This document shows positions 27,601 to 35,342 of a stretch of DNA of 64,000 bases, one piece after another (position 1 is the stretch's first letter; each line of letters begins with the position of its first letter). Below the pieces are notes generated by a model, which worked only from the letters and a program-made list of their open reading frames with translations, had not been told where the DNA came from and made no database searches. The stretch covers positions 19,345,409 to 19,409,408 of the forward strand of contig OW203765.1 of NCBI GenBank assembly GCA_934045905.1, written 5' to 3'. Position numbers and translations under genes: made by a program. This stretch comes from Leuctra nigra (lineage: Eukaryota; Arthropoda; Insecta; Plecoptera; Leuctridae).

Positions 27601-28476
27601 GTGTAGTTTCTTTTTAAATCAGACATTACATCCAAAATTACAATCCTATTTTGTGCTCCATGTTCAGAGCATCCAACAGAATAATCTACGAATGTAACAA
27701 CTTTGACGAATCAGAAAACACTCTTCTATGATCTTACCTGTGACCACGTGGTCAGGAGATGTGACGTCATCGTCTATGAAGTGGATGTGACCAGTGTTTG
27801 TAGCTATGTTCATGACCTGGTTCTCCGCCTTCAGAAGCGCTCTGCTTGCTTCGCAGTCGATCTGGAGCGCTCTTTTTGGTTCTGAGTCGATTTGGAGCGC
27901 TCTGCTTCTTTCTGAGTCAATCTGGAGCGCTCTGCCTGGTTCTGAGTCCATTTGGAGAGCTCTGCTTGGTTCTGAGCATGTCTGAAGCATTTTGCTTGGT
28001 TCTGAGCCTATATTGAGCGCTGTACTTTCTTCTGAGCCGACCTGGAGCGCTCTATTTGTTTCTGAACTGCTCTGAAGCCCCTCATTTGTTTCTAAGTCAC
28101 TGCTATGTGTTTCTTTACTATTCAGAAGTGCTGTAATTCCATTCTGAGACTTGCTGTTCATTGCTAAATCATCACGTAGAGTTTTATTGGTGTCTGATTC
28201 ATTTTCTAATTTTCTACTTGTCTCTGATACACTCTGTTGTGGTTGAATTATCTCCGAGCCTCGAGGCATCGAGTCGCTCTGGAGCAGTCCTATAGTTGCC
28301 GAACCGCTCTGGAGCGCTCCGTGTCGCTCCGACTCGTCTCTGAGCGAGTCTAAACTGCTCATCGAGTCTGTCTGCTGCGAGACTGAGCTGTAGGAGTCTT
28401 GTCCGAGGCCTGAGCTCGCGTCACTCGACCTCTTGCAGTCCTGGTTCGAGTCTCGGTCGAGACTGTCGTCGCTCAT
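11892..28476 (-). CDS. SLC16 monocarboxylate-transporter-family protein (9 coding exons)
   Basis: SLC16 proteins are 12-TM plasma-membrane carriers of the major facilitator superfamily. Exons 28476-27738, 27549-27295, 24772-24576, 23206-22897, 19698-19517, 17414-16950, 14802-14578, 13080-12795 and 12061-11892 join in frame to 942 codons plus stop, with phases agreeing at every GT-AG junction. Landmarks: TM1 motif PDGGWGWVIVV (~305-315), the family signature YWFDRRRTLATGLGACGTGV (428-447), a ~215-residue TM6-7 loop from exons 5-6, and C-terminal TM segments ending at VIPATD. The N-terminus (~300 residues, acidic, decapeptide repeats) is long for the family. The TM8-like segment reads GVTNFIGMVFLGW: the Asp and Arg used for proton/substrate coupling in MCT1 seem replaced by N and M, so substrate is unknown. 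Orphan-type (MCT9/12/14-like) assignment is inferred. Exons 3, 5 and 8 carry tandemly copied edges. Confidence 0.92.
12433..12852 (-). repeat. 140-bp tandem array of SLC16 exon 8 3' edge (3 copies)
   Basis: Units start at 12433, 12573 and 12713, exactly 140 bp apart. Each holds ~57 bp of exon 8 end, its gtcagt donor and ~83 bp of intron. The unit joint is a near-palindrome (gtaggcactacctaggcact, followed by gcctac). Extra copies lack an acceptor, so they offer decoy donors only. Confidence 0.94.
12795..13080 (-). CDS. SLC16 coding exon 8 (TM8-11)
   Basis: It runs from VFLGWAGDQEWMHITKTYAG to LSLMCQGIGSLVGPPLAG. It contains the conserved ERFTTAYGL and GPPLAG motifs. The acceptor is aatggcacag and the donor is GGCAG|gtcagt. 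Its last ~57 bp and donor are tandemly copied downstream. Confidence 0.93.
13437..13515. promoter_or_regulatory. Cluster of CRE-like and E-box motifs in an SLC16 intron
   Basis: It contains atgacgtcat (CRE palindrome, about 13447), two CACGTG E-boxes (near 13472 and 13500) and a further tacgtcagc. The motifs are clearly visible, but function is a guess and it could belong to an unknown repeat. Confidence 0.25.
13671..13743 (-). tRNA. tRNA-like sequence, left arm (inverted copy)
   Basis: It has the same 73-nt cloverleaf as 14135-14207, on the opposite strand, with no base difference that I can see. Translated, this sequence gives the peptide EWDSNPRPSD and so on, a known artefact of tRNA-like DNA. 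Confidence 0.6.
14135..14207 (+). tRNA. tRNA-like sequence, right arm (anticodon GGA by position)
   Basis: 73 nt with a complete cloverleaf: acceptor GCCTCGA/TCGAGGA (6 pairs, G1-A72 mismatch), D-stem GCTC/GAGC, anticodon stem TCTGA/TCGGA, loop CTGGATA, T-arm GTGGG TTCGAGT CCCAC. Anticodon GGA would mean Ser, but there is no long variable arm and U follows the anticodon. It resembles tRNA-Tyr outside the anticodon. Best read as a tRNA-derived element or pseudogene, though A and B boxes look intact. Confidence 0.6.
14578..14802 (-). CDS. SLC16 coding exon 7 (TM7-8)
   Basis: 75 codons from RWYSDMLDLLCGMFRDFSMF to IIGVTNFIGM. It contains two TM segments and the acidic turn LNDYDDEQ. The acceptor is tttgtag and the donor is ATG|gtgaga. 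In MCT1 this TM8 end carries the coupling Asp and Arg; here the aligned positions look like N and M. Confidence 0.92.
15489..15548. repeat. Hairpin with 21-bp arms
   Basis: ataaaaacacaaattaaaat and its reverse complement are separated by a 17-bp loop. It lies within the 15449-16918 element. Confidence 0.85.
16471..16881. repeat. ~165-bp near-perfect foldback
   Basis: The left arm 16471-16635 and right arm 16717-16881 are almost identical reverse complements with an 82-bp spacer. The word gccaagt occurs in both. Transcription of the SLC16 gene crosses it, so the pre-mRNA could form a long hairpin. Confidence 0.9.
16950..17414 (-). CDS. SLC16 coding exon 6 (TM6-7 loop)
   Basis: 155 codons from VESPQSPPSTQLVSSHPHFP to IARENQE. 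It is low-complexity, with recurring N/SLPLLDG/NGHL-type phrases (LPLLVSNPNLNGHL, SLPLLDEHLASLPLLDGQ). No domain is recognised; it is a cytoplasmic loop by family topology. The acceptor is gttcacag and the donor is GAG|gtgagt. Confidence 0.88.
17565..17614. repeat. Short dispersed repeat with inverted ends
   Basis: agtaccaaagatgttatgaa ... aatatctttgccagtact. Related ~40-bp copies lie at 37803-37860 and, inverted, at about 24418-24452. Confidence 0.5.
17706..18064. mobile_element. Degenerate hAT-like element with AGTAACT subterminal repeats
   Basis: It starts CAGAGTTGG, is followed by many agtaact/agttact units on both sides, and ends aactctctg. CAGAGTTGG ends with AGTAACT repeats are known from hAT MITEs. 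The flanks (caataagg, ataggatg) are not an exact duplication, so the copy is old or the end is misplaced. Confidence 0.5.
18065..18548. other. Intronic DNA, nothing firm
   Basis: A frame at 18041-18382 includes a tRNA-antisense-like patch (cccgggctcgaactggcgcc) that may be a SINE remnant. No gene called. Confidence 0.3.
18549..19439 (+). mobile_element. Helentron-like (HINE) element, copy 1
   Basis: It begins ATTGAGCGAGCG, has a (GTCT)n tract of about 85 bp near that end, and closes with a GCTCGCTTA block, the small stem AACGC…GCGTT and CCTAG before T. A short inverted repeat that is terminal on one side and internal on the other, an internal microsatellite and a 3' stem-loop are the HINE/DINE-1 layout. 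Here the 3' subterminal repeat has one change. No coding capacity. Confidence 0.7.
18608..18690. repeat. (GTCT)n microsatellite
   Basis: About 20 GTCT units inside the element at 18549-19439. The frame reading DRQTDRQT is a by-product. Confidence 0.95.
19517..19698 (-). CDS. SLC16 coding exon 5 (TM6-7 loop)
   Basis: It encodes GTKSLRESCGSVSALLDLPE, LRRMLQSGETLTP, AALVDETEPFNLF and so on, to THSDK, then donor gtagaa. The acceptor is ctggttgcag. The phase (GCA G|GG) fits exon 4. It is followed by a 101-bp array of its own 5' edge on the upstream side. Confidence 0.9.
19637..20235 (-). repeat. 101-bp tandem array of SLC16 exon 5 5' edge (6 copies)
   Basis: The unit tgctctggcagatccaacag... starts at 19637 (authentic exon) and again at 19738, 19839, 19940, 20041 and 20142. 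Each unit has a ggttgcag acceptor plus ~60 bp of exon. 101 is not a multiple of 3. Using any upstream copy reads into an early stop (…HATERTLT then stop), so the extra copies are decoys. Units differ by a few point changes. Confidence 0.95.
20271..20465. mobile_element. MITE, family of 50961-51153
   Basis: aagcccagtttacacggagc opens it and a weaker complement (accgtgtaaat) closes it. Internal words gaacatgttctaa and tgtgacacagaagtt are shared with 50961-51153. Confidence 0.6.
20535..21445 (-). mobile_element. Helentron-like (HINE) element, copy 2
   Basis: Inverted relative to copy 1: CTAGGAAAACGCTC at the left, ACGCTCGCTACGCTCGCTCA at the right. It contains aaatttcagatcgattg-type internal blocks that recur in this element. 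Confidence 0.75.
21532..22414 (-). mobile_element. Helentron-like (HINE) element, copy 3
   Basis: It lies 86 bp beyond copy 2, in the same orientation, and is similar along most of its length. The left end reads ATTAGGAAAACGCTC (one change from CTAGG) and the right end CGCTACGCTCGCTCAAT. Confidence 0.75.
22631..22855. mobile_element. Mariner-like MITE fragment, family of 49023-49204
   Basis: TACAGGGAAAAAACGC opens it and the body (tgtatggaagatagatacaa) matches 49023-49204. The right terminus is missing. It ends near the exon 4 donor of the SLC16 gene (22896). Confidence 0.6.
22897..23206 (-). CDS. SLC16 coding exon 4 (TM4-6, RG signature)
   Basis: It runs from TSLTMMYLTFGLVSGVGLGL to WWADKAASIAG. 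It contains the signature YWFDRRRTLATGLGACGTGV and TM5-6. The acceptor is catgttgcag and the donor is GCAG|gtgaca. Confidence 0.94.
23290..24480. other. SLC16 intron 3, little structure
   Basis: AT-rich. No gene. Only a short dispersed repeat near 24418-24452. Confidence 0.4.
24576..24772 (-). CDS. SLC16 coding exon 3 (TM2-3)
   Basis: It encodes GLLYVEFLKYFSASSWQTSL then SLFMSIPLLTGPIGSALVDR and YGCRKCTIVGG, typical SLC16 TM2/TM3. The acceptor ctctcag is at 24773 and the donor is TTCCAG|gtgaag. Its first ~90 bp plus upstream intron are tandemly repeated at 24773-25200. Confidence 0.93.
24683..25200 (-). repeat. 138-bp tandem array of SLC16 exon 3 5' edge (4 copies)
   Basis: Copies of [intron end + splice acceptor + ~90 bp of exon 3] have junctions at 24772, 24901, 25039 and 25177. 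The period is 138 bp, 129 in the first extra copy, which has small deletions. The copy at 24901 has ctctccg instead of ctctcag, so its acceptor is lost. The other acceptors are intact. The copy junctioned at 24901 also gains an in-frame TGA, so only the 24772 acceptor gives a usable exon. Confidence 0.93.
25231..26639 (+). mobile_element. Helentron-like (HINE) element, copy 4, with inner insertion
   Basis: It starts ATTGAGCGAGCGTAGCGAGC and ends tgctcgctcatcaacgcgtt…CCTAG. It is ~500 bp longer than its relatives because about 25590-26125 interrupts the segment that in copy 5 runs straight from ctgtcagaaa to aaattccactgc. Confidence 0.72.
25590..26125. mobile_element. Insertion inside HINE copy 4
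   Basis: The ends are imperfect inverses (tagggcactggcc… and …tggcatagggaaa; gcatggcgctagcatcgag against ctcgacgctagcgcc). It contains no recognisable frame. Family unknown. Confidence 0.5.
26840..27294. other. SLC16 intron 2, remainder
   Basis: No gene, no clear repeat. It ends at the exon 2 donor. Confidence 0.4.
27295..27549 (-). CDS. SLC16 coding exon 2 (TM1)
   Basis: The acceptor is cgttgtag and the donor is TTCG|gttagt. An acidic linker (DHKDDSEDDGVEEAA, SDDDQESEG) leads into the family TM1 motif APDGGWGWVIVVASFF and ends ISFSF. Confidence 0.93.
27738..28476 (-). CDS. SLC16 coding exon 1 (N-terminal tail)
   Basis: The first in-frame ATG is at 28476 (G at -3). The frame stays open upstream without another ATG. 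It encodes 246 residues rich in S, E, D and Q, with eight decapeptide repeats like SEPGRALQID at residues 138-217. The donor is ACAG|gtaaga. It is cytoplasmic by family topology and has no known domain. Confidence 0.85.
27826..28065 (-). repeat. 30-bp coding minisatellite (decapeptide repeat)
   Basis: Eight units of 30 bp encode variants of SExxRALQxD (SEPSRALQMD, SEPGRALQID, SERSRALQID, SEPKRALQID and so on). Upstream units are more degenerate. Pairwise spacing keeps the reading frame. Confidence 0.9.
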
Positions 28477-28856
28477 GCCCGTGTCTAGATGTGCGTGACG
28501 TTGCTGAAGATGTCTGGCATCGTGCTGGGATGAATGTCGCACGGGACCGTTTCGCTCATGGTACGCTTCAGTAACATGGCAGACGAGCTGCGATGTTGCC
28601 GGCGCGGGACTCCGTAGCGCGACGTCGTGTGCAGCTGGACGCGGTGGTTGCGACTGAATAGCAACACAGGGACCATGGGCACGGTTCGCCGGGCAGAGCG
28701 CGAGCTTTATTTAATCCAGAGCTGGATGATTTCCCAGAGCAGCTTTCATGTGACTCTGGACTATTCTGTTACGATTGTCTGTCTATTTTGAAGTGTCGTA
28801 TTGTCGATCACCAGTCTCTTTATTGCCTTCTGAAGCTGTACTTGACTACAGAGTTT
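28477..28856 (-). other. 5' UTR part of SLC16 exon 1, with a 63-codon uORF
   Basis: A strong acceptor (atttctgtttcag) ends at 28857, so this exon probably starts at 28856 and a separate non-coding first exon lies upstream. An out-of-frame upstream ORF starts at ATG 28676 and stops at 28485, eight bases before the main ATG. This arrangement would favour reinitiation. Confidence 0.6.
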
Positions 28857-29395
28857 CTGAAACAGAAATCAGAAACATATTTCATAATTCATATCGAATG
28901 TTAGTAACTACTTTTAATTAACTCATTTTAACTTGCGGCAACATTCTGATTACTTTTCTGTTAATTGTGGAGTTGAATTGACTTCGACATAATTGTCAAA
29001 CACAACTCGATCCAACTTGGGGGAAACTCTCTGTTACACGAGTTTCCCGACACATGGCGTATTAATTAGCATCATAATTAAAACGTTTTAATTAAACCAA
29101 CCGCCGTCACAGCCATTATCATTAGCGCAGTAGAAAGTCTATTTGGGGCTGGAAAATTGCATATTAAACCTACTGTGAAATCACCCAAGCAATTATAGAA
29201 CGCAGACTTTCTTGTATGCGGTTTGAATTTGTAAGTTTTATAATGTTCCATTAGTACAATGCGCTGGCTTTGTGGTCCGATAAACTCCCTTTGAATTGGG
29301 CCTTAGATTTCATCATTAAAATGTTTGGGATGATTCTACGTTTGAACACCTTTTTTATTAACACAAAAAAAAAGTTTACAATCAACACTCTTCCA

Positions 29396-29546
29396 CTAAG
29401 GGTCAGTCTTTCAATACTCTGCTAACTTTTATACGGTTGATTATGACTGTCTTGTCATAGCAACGACCAATTGAATGACAGAGTTTTGTACTAACTGTTA
29501 ACAGCTAATTAAGACTTTAGCAGAGTATTGAAAGACCGGCTCTTAG
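29396..29546. mobile_element. MITE with 30-bp terminal inverted repeats
   Basis: ctaagggtcagtctttcaat...gctaa at the left and its complement at the right (three mismatches), 151 bp overall. No coding content. Confidence 0.82.
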
Positions 29547-30234
29547 TCCCTAAATGGGACTTATCTGTGGATTAAATACCTAATATTATACAGTACACTG
29601 TTGCAATTCACACACAAATAATACAGGAAAAGAAATCACAATCAAATACACAAATAAACACAAATCAAATTAACAAATTTGAAAGGATCTGAATAATCAA
29701 ATTTAATTTGTGGTAAAAAAAGGAGTTAATGAGCAATTCATGAGTTGCTTGAGCCTTTTTTTACGGAGTCCTTTACTTGTTTGCAATTTTCTAATTGTCT
29801 TTAATAATTAATTGCCTGGTAACGTGTTAAATATTGAGGGTGTTTGAAATTTAATGGATCTTCTGCCATACTTGTTGAGTTGTGGTGAACGGTATTAAAA
29901 TAAAATAATGTTGTTGTTGTATAATAGGCGTATAAAGTTGAGAGTTTTGTAATTACTTATGACTACGTATTAAACGAGGCCCGAAACCAAAAAATAACTA
30001 CAAGTAAAATGCAGCCAGACGGATGAACTAACCATTACATCAGAGACTTATACGTTCTCACTGAGCTGAAAATGCCAAGCGCTTGACACCTTAATGTCGA
30101 GGAAATCCTATGAGGGCGATACAAACGCACGTTACATGAAATTAAATATTAACGTACATAATTTCCCATCCTAATTCGTGGTTTTGACAATGACGATTAA
30201 TTATTCCCTCGACGCCTGACAGAATCCCGCGATG

Positions 30235-30305
30235 TCAGGAGCACGCCAGCCGACACAGGGATCGAACCGGAGACCTCACAGGGCTGGCTGGTGGGCGGAG
30301 CACTG
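30235..30305 (-). mobile_element. tRNA-like SINE fragment
   Basis: The complement reads ggttcgatccc (B-box) preceded by a GTGAGGTCTCC-type stem, like the 3' half of a tRNA. No A-box is clear. Confidence 0.35.
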
Positions 30306-30810
30306 AGTTCACACAGGGTTTACAGAGATTAATATTATCTACATGGCTGTTCGAAATGTAACGCCCTGAAGCTATTTCATTGCTTTACTCTGAATTAATG
30401 ATTTCAAAACTGTATACACAGGCCATTTCGCTAATTAATTTGAAGATCGGATAATATCAGAAACATAATATTGATTTAAGAACGTGATACATGTTGGAAT
30501 AAACCAACATAGCGTTAGAACTATGGAAGCTACATTTTCCATGAATCCAGTTATTTCTATATCGTGCATGAAAAGTTGTCATCAAAATTACGGTTGGTAG
30601 AAGATTGATTTCTTATTTCATAGTAACAAATAACACGCAATTGATCTCAATAAAAAGTCACTATTGACTCTTGTATTAGAGAAATGTCCATTGCTTATAC
30701 GAGATTAAATGTTGACTTTCAAAAATATGCACTTTATTTCTGAGCTTCCCTCAGAGGAAGGCCGAAAGACCATTTCAAAGATTCTTAAGGTGAGCTAAAA
30801 AACCATTAGT

Positions 30811-30960
30811 CTTCCTTCATCAAATCATATTTGTAATGGTGACATGATTCATTGTGTACGAGAATACTTCAATACATTCCAAAAGTATGCAACACAAATC
30901 GAGATAATAGACTTCCGGCCTTCTACCTCTAAGTTACAAATGTATATGAAGTAGAAACAG
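30811..30960. repeat. Dispersed repeat, copy 2 of 3
   Basis: Shares catatttgtaatggtgacat, the agaatacttcaata run, and gacttccggccttctacctc with 3625-3790 and 50205-50365. Confidence 0.55.
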
Positions 30961-31182
30961 TCCGCTTACTGCAAATCTGTCGCAAAGTTATTCCATATAT
31001 TAAAGAAAGGACATCGTTCCTTGTTTTTTATACAAGTTTTTCTCAACTGTACTAGCAAGAGGAATCATGGTCTATCAACAGATGCAGATGTGCAACTACA
31101 ATCAAATGGGGCATGCATTTGTTGTCAATGTACAATGAGAATTAGCTCGTAACAAATGTAAGTTAGCTCTCCCTAGGGCCCT

Positions 31183-31319
31183 GGGGCTGGATTCACGAAA
31201 GGTATTATCTGCTAATACGTATTATCTTTTGATTTAATACCAAAAACACCATGCTAAATGAAATATAATACCAAAGATAGTACGTATTAGGAGATAATAC
31301 TTTTTGTGAATCTGGCCCC
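31183..31319. mobile_element. MITE with GGGGCTGGATTCACGAAA ends
   Basis: 137 bp, with inverted repeats of about 28 bp (ggggctggattcacgaaagg... and the complement ending tctggcccc). Confidence 0.82.
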
Positions 31320-31975
31320 TGGAATCTTGTTTTGTCCATTAAAAAGTAAATGGATTTGTTGATTTGTTACTAAAAGCGTGTCGCTTATCCCCAAATCGAA
31401 TGTCAACCCAGTCTTACTTATGAACTATTTTTTCCGACTTGCTAATGATGTGTAATTAAAATTATAAAATCATTTAGAAATGCAAGGCAGTATAGAAAAT
31501 TTTATTTTCAATATGTGTTAACTTGCTCTTTATGATGTGACAACTTCAAATCCTTGGTCGTTCGTTTTCATTATACAAAATGATGTATGTATCAACAAAA
31601 GTTCAAAGATTTTACCAACTATGGAATTGCCCAAATGAAATTCAAAACTTTTACTTTTGCCCCGTATTACATACCACCAGAATCGTAAATGTAGTTGAAT
31701 TTCATCATTAAATATAATTATAATGCTTCAAATTATTATTTATTTCATGGCGACAATGTCGTGGACAATGTCATTGTCACATGTTATGAGAATGTCATGC
31801 TGTCTGGTTTTCCATATAATAAAGATTTCAAACAATAGCTTTTTAATTAACACCATGAAAATGAAATTTCGTATAGAAAATCAAACTGCATTATATTTTT
31901 CAAATACTTCAAATAACACATGTTCGTTCCTCAGTTAGCTTTGCCCATATTTGTGTTCTACACTACTGAATTCTC

Positions 31976-32903
31976 ATTGAGCGAGCGTAGCGAGCGTCTC
32001 CATTCGGCTCTTTTGGACACTTTCTCTGTTTTTGTGTGTGTGTGTGTATGTGTATGTGTGTGTGTGTGTGTGTTTCCCGACGATGCTGGCCACATTTTAT
32101 TTTCGATCGAGCTGAAATTTTGCACACATACTAATATCATTGTAACTCAGTCTGGGATTGTTTTTGAGATCTGCATTCTGATTGGTTCAATTAAAAACAT
32201 ATCTTCTGTTTGGCCAAAAATCAAAATGGTCAGATCGAGCTCAAATTTTGCATGACCATTGAGAGTACCATTTTCAATTATTTTACAACTTTTCAGCCCA
32301 ATCAGTATAGAACTTATGCACTTATTGGCAATTTTAAAGTTTTGAATCTGTCAGAAATGACATTTCAAAACAGAAATTCCACTGCATTCTGGGTTGCTCT
32401 ATGTAGGCTATAGCAAAGCAAAGTTTATAGATGGCTATTCTCAGTTTCAATGAAAAACAGATTCCTTTATGTTGATCGAGTGATCATATTGCAATACATA
32501 ATGTTTGTTTGCAATATGTATAGTATGTAATATACATTGGTATTAGGTTGGTATTATCTGTATCTAAAATACTTGTTTTCTGGATATGGATCATGTTTCA
32601 CTTAAAAAACAACGTTTCGACTAGATACATATAATATTTTACATATTCCAGCCCAATCGGTCAAGAATTTACAGACGTATTGCTATTTTAAGTGTTTTGA
32701 ATATCTGTCCAAAGAGATTGATGGAAAAGTATCAAATTTATGGTATTGGTCTGTTTAATTGTTCCAGAGTGTTTATGGAAAGTTGTAAGGAAATTTGGTA
32801 ATAATGTAGTAAGTTTTCTTTGATTAAATGGATCGGGCTCGATTGGCGATGTCGTGCGAATCGGTGCTCGCTCATCAACGCGTTACACGGAGCGTTTTCC
32901 TAG
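31976..32903 (+). mobile_element. Helentron-like (HINE) element, copy 5
   Basis: It starts ATTGAGCGAGCGTAGCGAGC, has a (GT)n tract at 32033-32072, and ends gtgctcgctcatcaacgcgt…gcgttttCCTAG then T. This is the cleanest copy of the family in the window. Confidence 0.78.
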
Positions 32904-32936
32904 TTATATTTAATTCAAGAATAATTTGTGTTATTA

Positions 32937-33095
32937 GGGCCGGTATTACCAAAGTTAATCTGAGCCGGATTAACTAAATATTGGACTAAATTGGCGGCAC
33001 AGCCAATCAGATAACTCAAAATGAGTGAAACAGTTGAATTTAATCCAACCGTTAGTTAATCCAGCACAATTTAACTTTGGTAATACGACCGGGCC
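32937..33095. mobile_element. MITE with TTA target duplication
   Basis: GGGCCGGTATTACCAAAGTT at the left and the complement at the right, flanked by TTA on both sides (32934-32936, 33096-33098). A 3-bp TTA duplication is typical of PIF/Harbinger. It lies 33 bp from HINE copy 5. Confidence 0.78.
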
Positions 33096-33944
33096 TTAAT
33101 TAATTATTTATCATGTCACTTATACTTATTTGTAAAATGACGTCCTGCATTCCGAAATTCAGAAAACGTCATACTTTACTATCCAAAATATTGTTTTATT
33201 TCTTAATTTTAATTGTATTTGATACATTTTGTGCGTTTCATAGCTCGTAACCACCCTAGCCAGTTGCTATAATAATTCCCCATCTCTCGACCTTGCTTCG
33301 TGTTCATCTTAACGCCTAATTAGCAATCGTCTTATCTCATGAATGAAGTTCTAGCGACCTTGCCTGGCAAATATGATCGACCCGCGCCATATCGACCTCG
33401 CTACACTGCTGGCCAGAACAAGCACGCTCCATACCACTGCAATGCCGCCAGCTCCTGACCCACATCAAACTCGAACCCGGGACCCTTCAAAACCCCACAG
33501 CACTTTTATCGCTTTAATTATACTTTTGTTTGTGCAGGGAGATGTTTAAATATATTATTTCACTCTACGTAAAGGATGAATTTTTGGGGTCAAGTTCAAA
33601 AATTACTGTTATGTACTTACGACACAATTAAACTTGGAGTCACCCGACATTTTGTCACATAATGACATTTATTATGGTTACATTTAGAAATTTACTCTAG
33701 TATTATTCTATTTATCAGTTTCAGTCGTAGCTTATTCAAAATAAAGCATGTCTTCTCTAAAAAAAACACTGCAATTAGACTAATATTTTAACTCCTAAAT
33801 AAAATATAAATTTTCATCGGTTTGTGCAAAATATTCTCTAGTGACAGTGATGTTATGGAAATGGGACTTCCACTGCACCTGGATATGATTTTCTTTGTGT
33901 ACCCAGACAACGACGTCTAAGTACCCAGACTCCAGAGTGTAGAT

Positions 33945-34112
33945 GCCTATTCTCAGTTTCAATGAAAGACAGATACTTTTCTGTTGATTGAGTGGATCAT
34001 ATTTCAATTAATTATGGATGTATAATATTTTTCTGTGCGTTAAGATTCCGGTTTGAGATTTTGTACGTTTCGGTGCTCGCTCATAAACGCGTAACACCGA
34101 GCATTTTCCTAG
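33945..34112 (+). mobile_element. Helentron-like (HINE) 3' fragment, copy 6
   Basis: tgctcgctcataaacgcgta…gcattttCCTAG. Only the last ~170 bp is clearly shared. Confidence 0.65.
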
Positions 34113-34537
34113 TAATACCTACTATTTTAATGCTAGGTACGTTTAATACTGTAGCATTAAAATGAAATTGTCAAGTAATCAGGACTAGTTATTCTTAGCA
34201 CTCAACTTAGAGAGCTTTTTAAGCAGTACCTAAGCGGATTTTTGCAACGTTAACAATGTGTTTAAGAATAAGGAGCTTGGATGACTTCCAGCTAATTCAA
34301 TTATTTTAAACTTATTTTCAGTGACGCTACTACAACCATTCTGCACCAGTTTACGTCAGCACAACCAACCAAAGTTATTTGAGTTATTCAATCAAACAAT
34401 TTAACTAACGTGTTACAAAAAAAATACATTAGATATTCTCACAAGGTTCTGAATTACGCGGATCTTTTATGGTCTTTACTAAAAGGTTTTACCAGAAATT
34501 CTTCCTTGTTTTACTATTGTTTTCACTTTGTTATACT

Positions 34538-35342
34538 CAGGGACCCGAACCTTTATTGATAAAGGTTCCGGTTCCGGTTCCGGTTCCACAATTTTACTTT
34601 ATAAAGGTTCGGGTTCCGGTTTCGGTTCTTAAACAAATAATCTTAAAGGTTCGGTTCCGGTTCCGGTTCCGGTTCCTGCATAAAGGTTCCGGGTTCCGGT
34701 TCCGGTTCTCACATTTTAAATCAAACTAGATTATAACACTTCAGTATGTTGTCAAATTTAATGGAATTATTGGATTTGGATTTTGTCCTATGAATGAAGC
34801 ACTGGTGTAGTGTCTGTAATATGCATACAGACGTCACAGGATGGTGCGCAGACTAAATTTCTCAGAGTCAGAAGAGACAATGGCGGCAATTTTCTCCATA
34901 AGACGGCGTAAACATTCATTTTGCCAGAGCTTCATAATTGTCAGCAATGCAGTTCTCATCAAAGTATTCAGATTCAAAAATTGAAAACTCGAGCATCATT
35001 TGAAAATGAAGGATTTTCAAGAATTAAAAAAACGTCAAAAAAAATACCAATAGAAGTTTTATCAAAAAATAAAACTTTTTACAACTTCGCGAATAATATT
35101 TATTGAAAATATCATGACATTAAATCCAAGTGTTAAAAAATTAAATCGTACATGTCTTTTTTATTAAAAGTAGGAACCTTAAAGAACCTTTAAGAACCTT
35201 TAAGAACCTAATTGATTATAAAGGTTCGGGTTCCGGTTCCGGTTCTTGGGGAAAAAATTATAACGGTTCCGGTTCCGGTTCCAAAATTATAAAGGTTCAT
35301 ACCGGTTCTAGGTTCCGGTTCCGGTTCCGGTTCGGGTCCCTG
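34538..35342. mobile_element. Non-autonomous hAT element with (GGTTCC)n arms and 8-bp TSD
   Basis: The ends are CAGGGACCCGAACC and GGTTCGGGTCCCTG (14-bp perfect inverted repeat), flanked by gttatact (34530-34537 and 35343-35350). Both sub-ends carry dense ggttcc hexamers, in the same orientation on both sides. No transposase frame. Confidence 0.9.

Noticed and set aside
31958..32140. Frame with HTHTHTHT
   Set aside because: Antisense of the (GT)n tract in HINE copy 5.
34469..34729. 86-codon frame rich in V, P, R and F
   Set aside because: Translation of the (GGTTCC)n arm of a hAT element.
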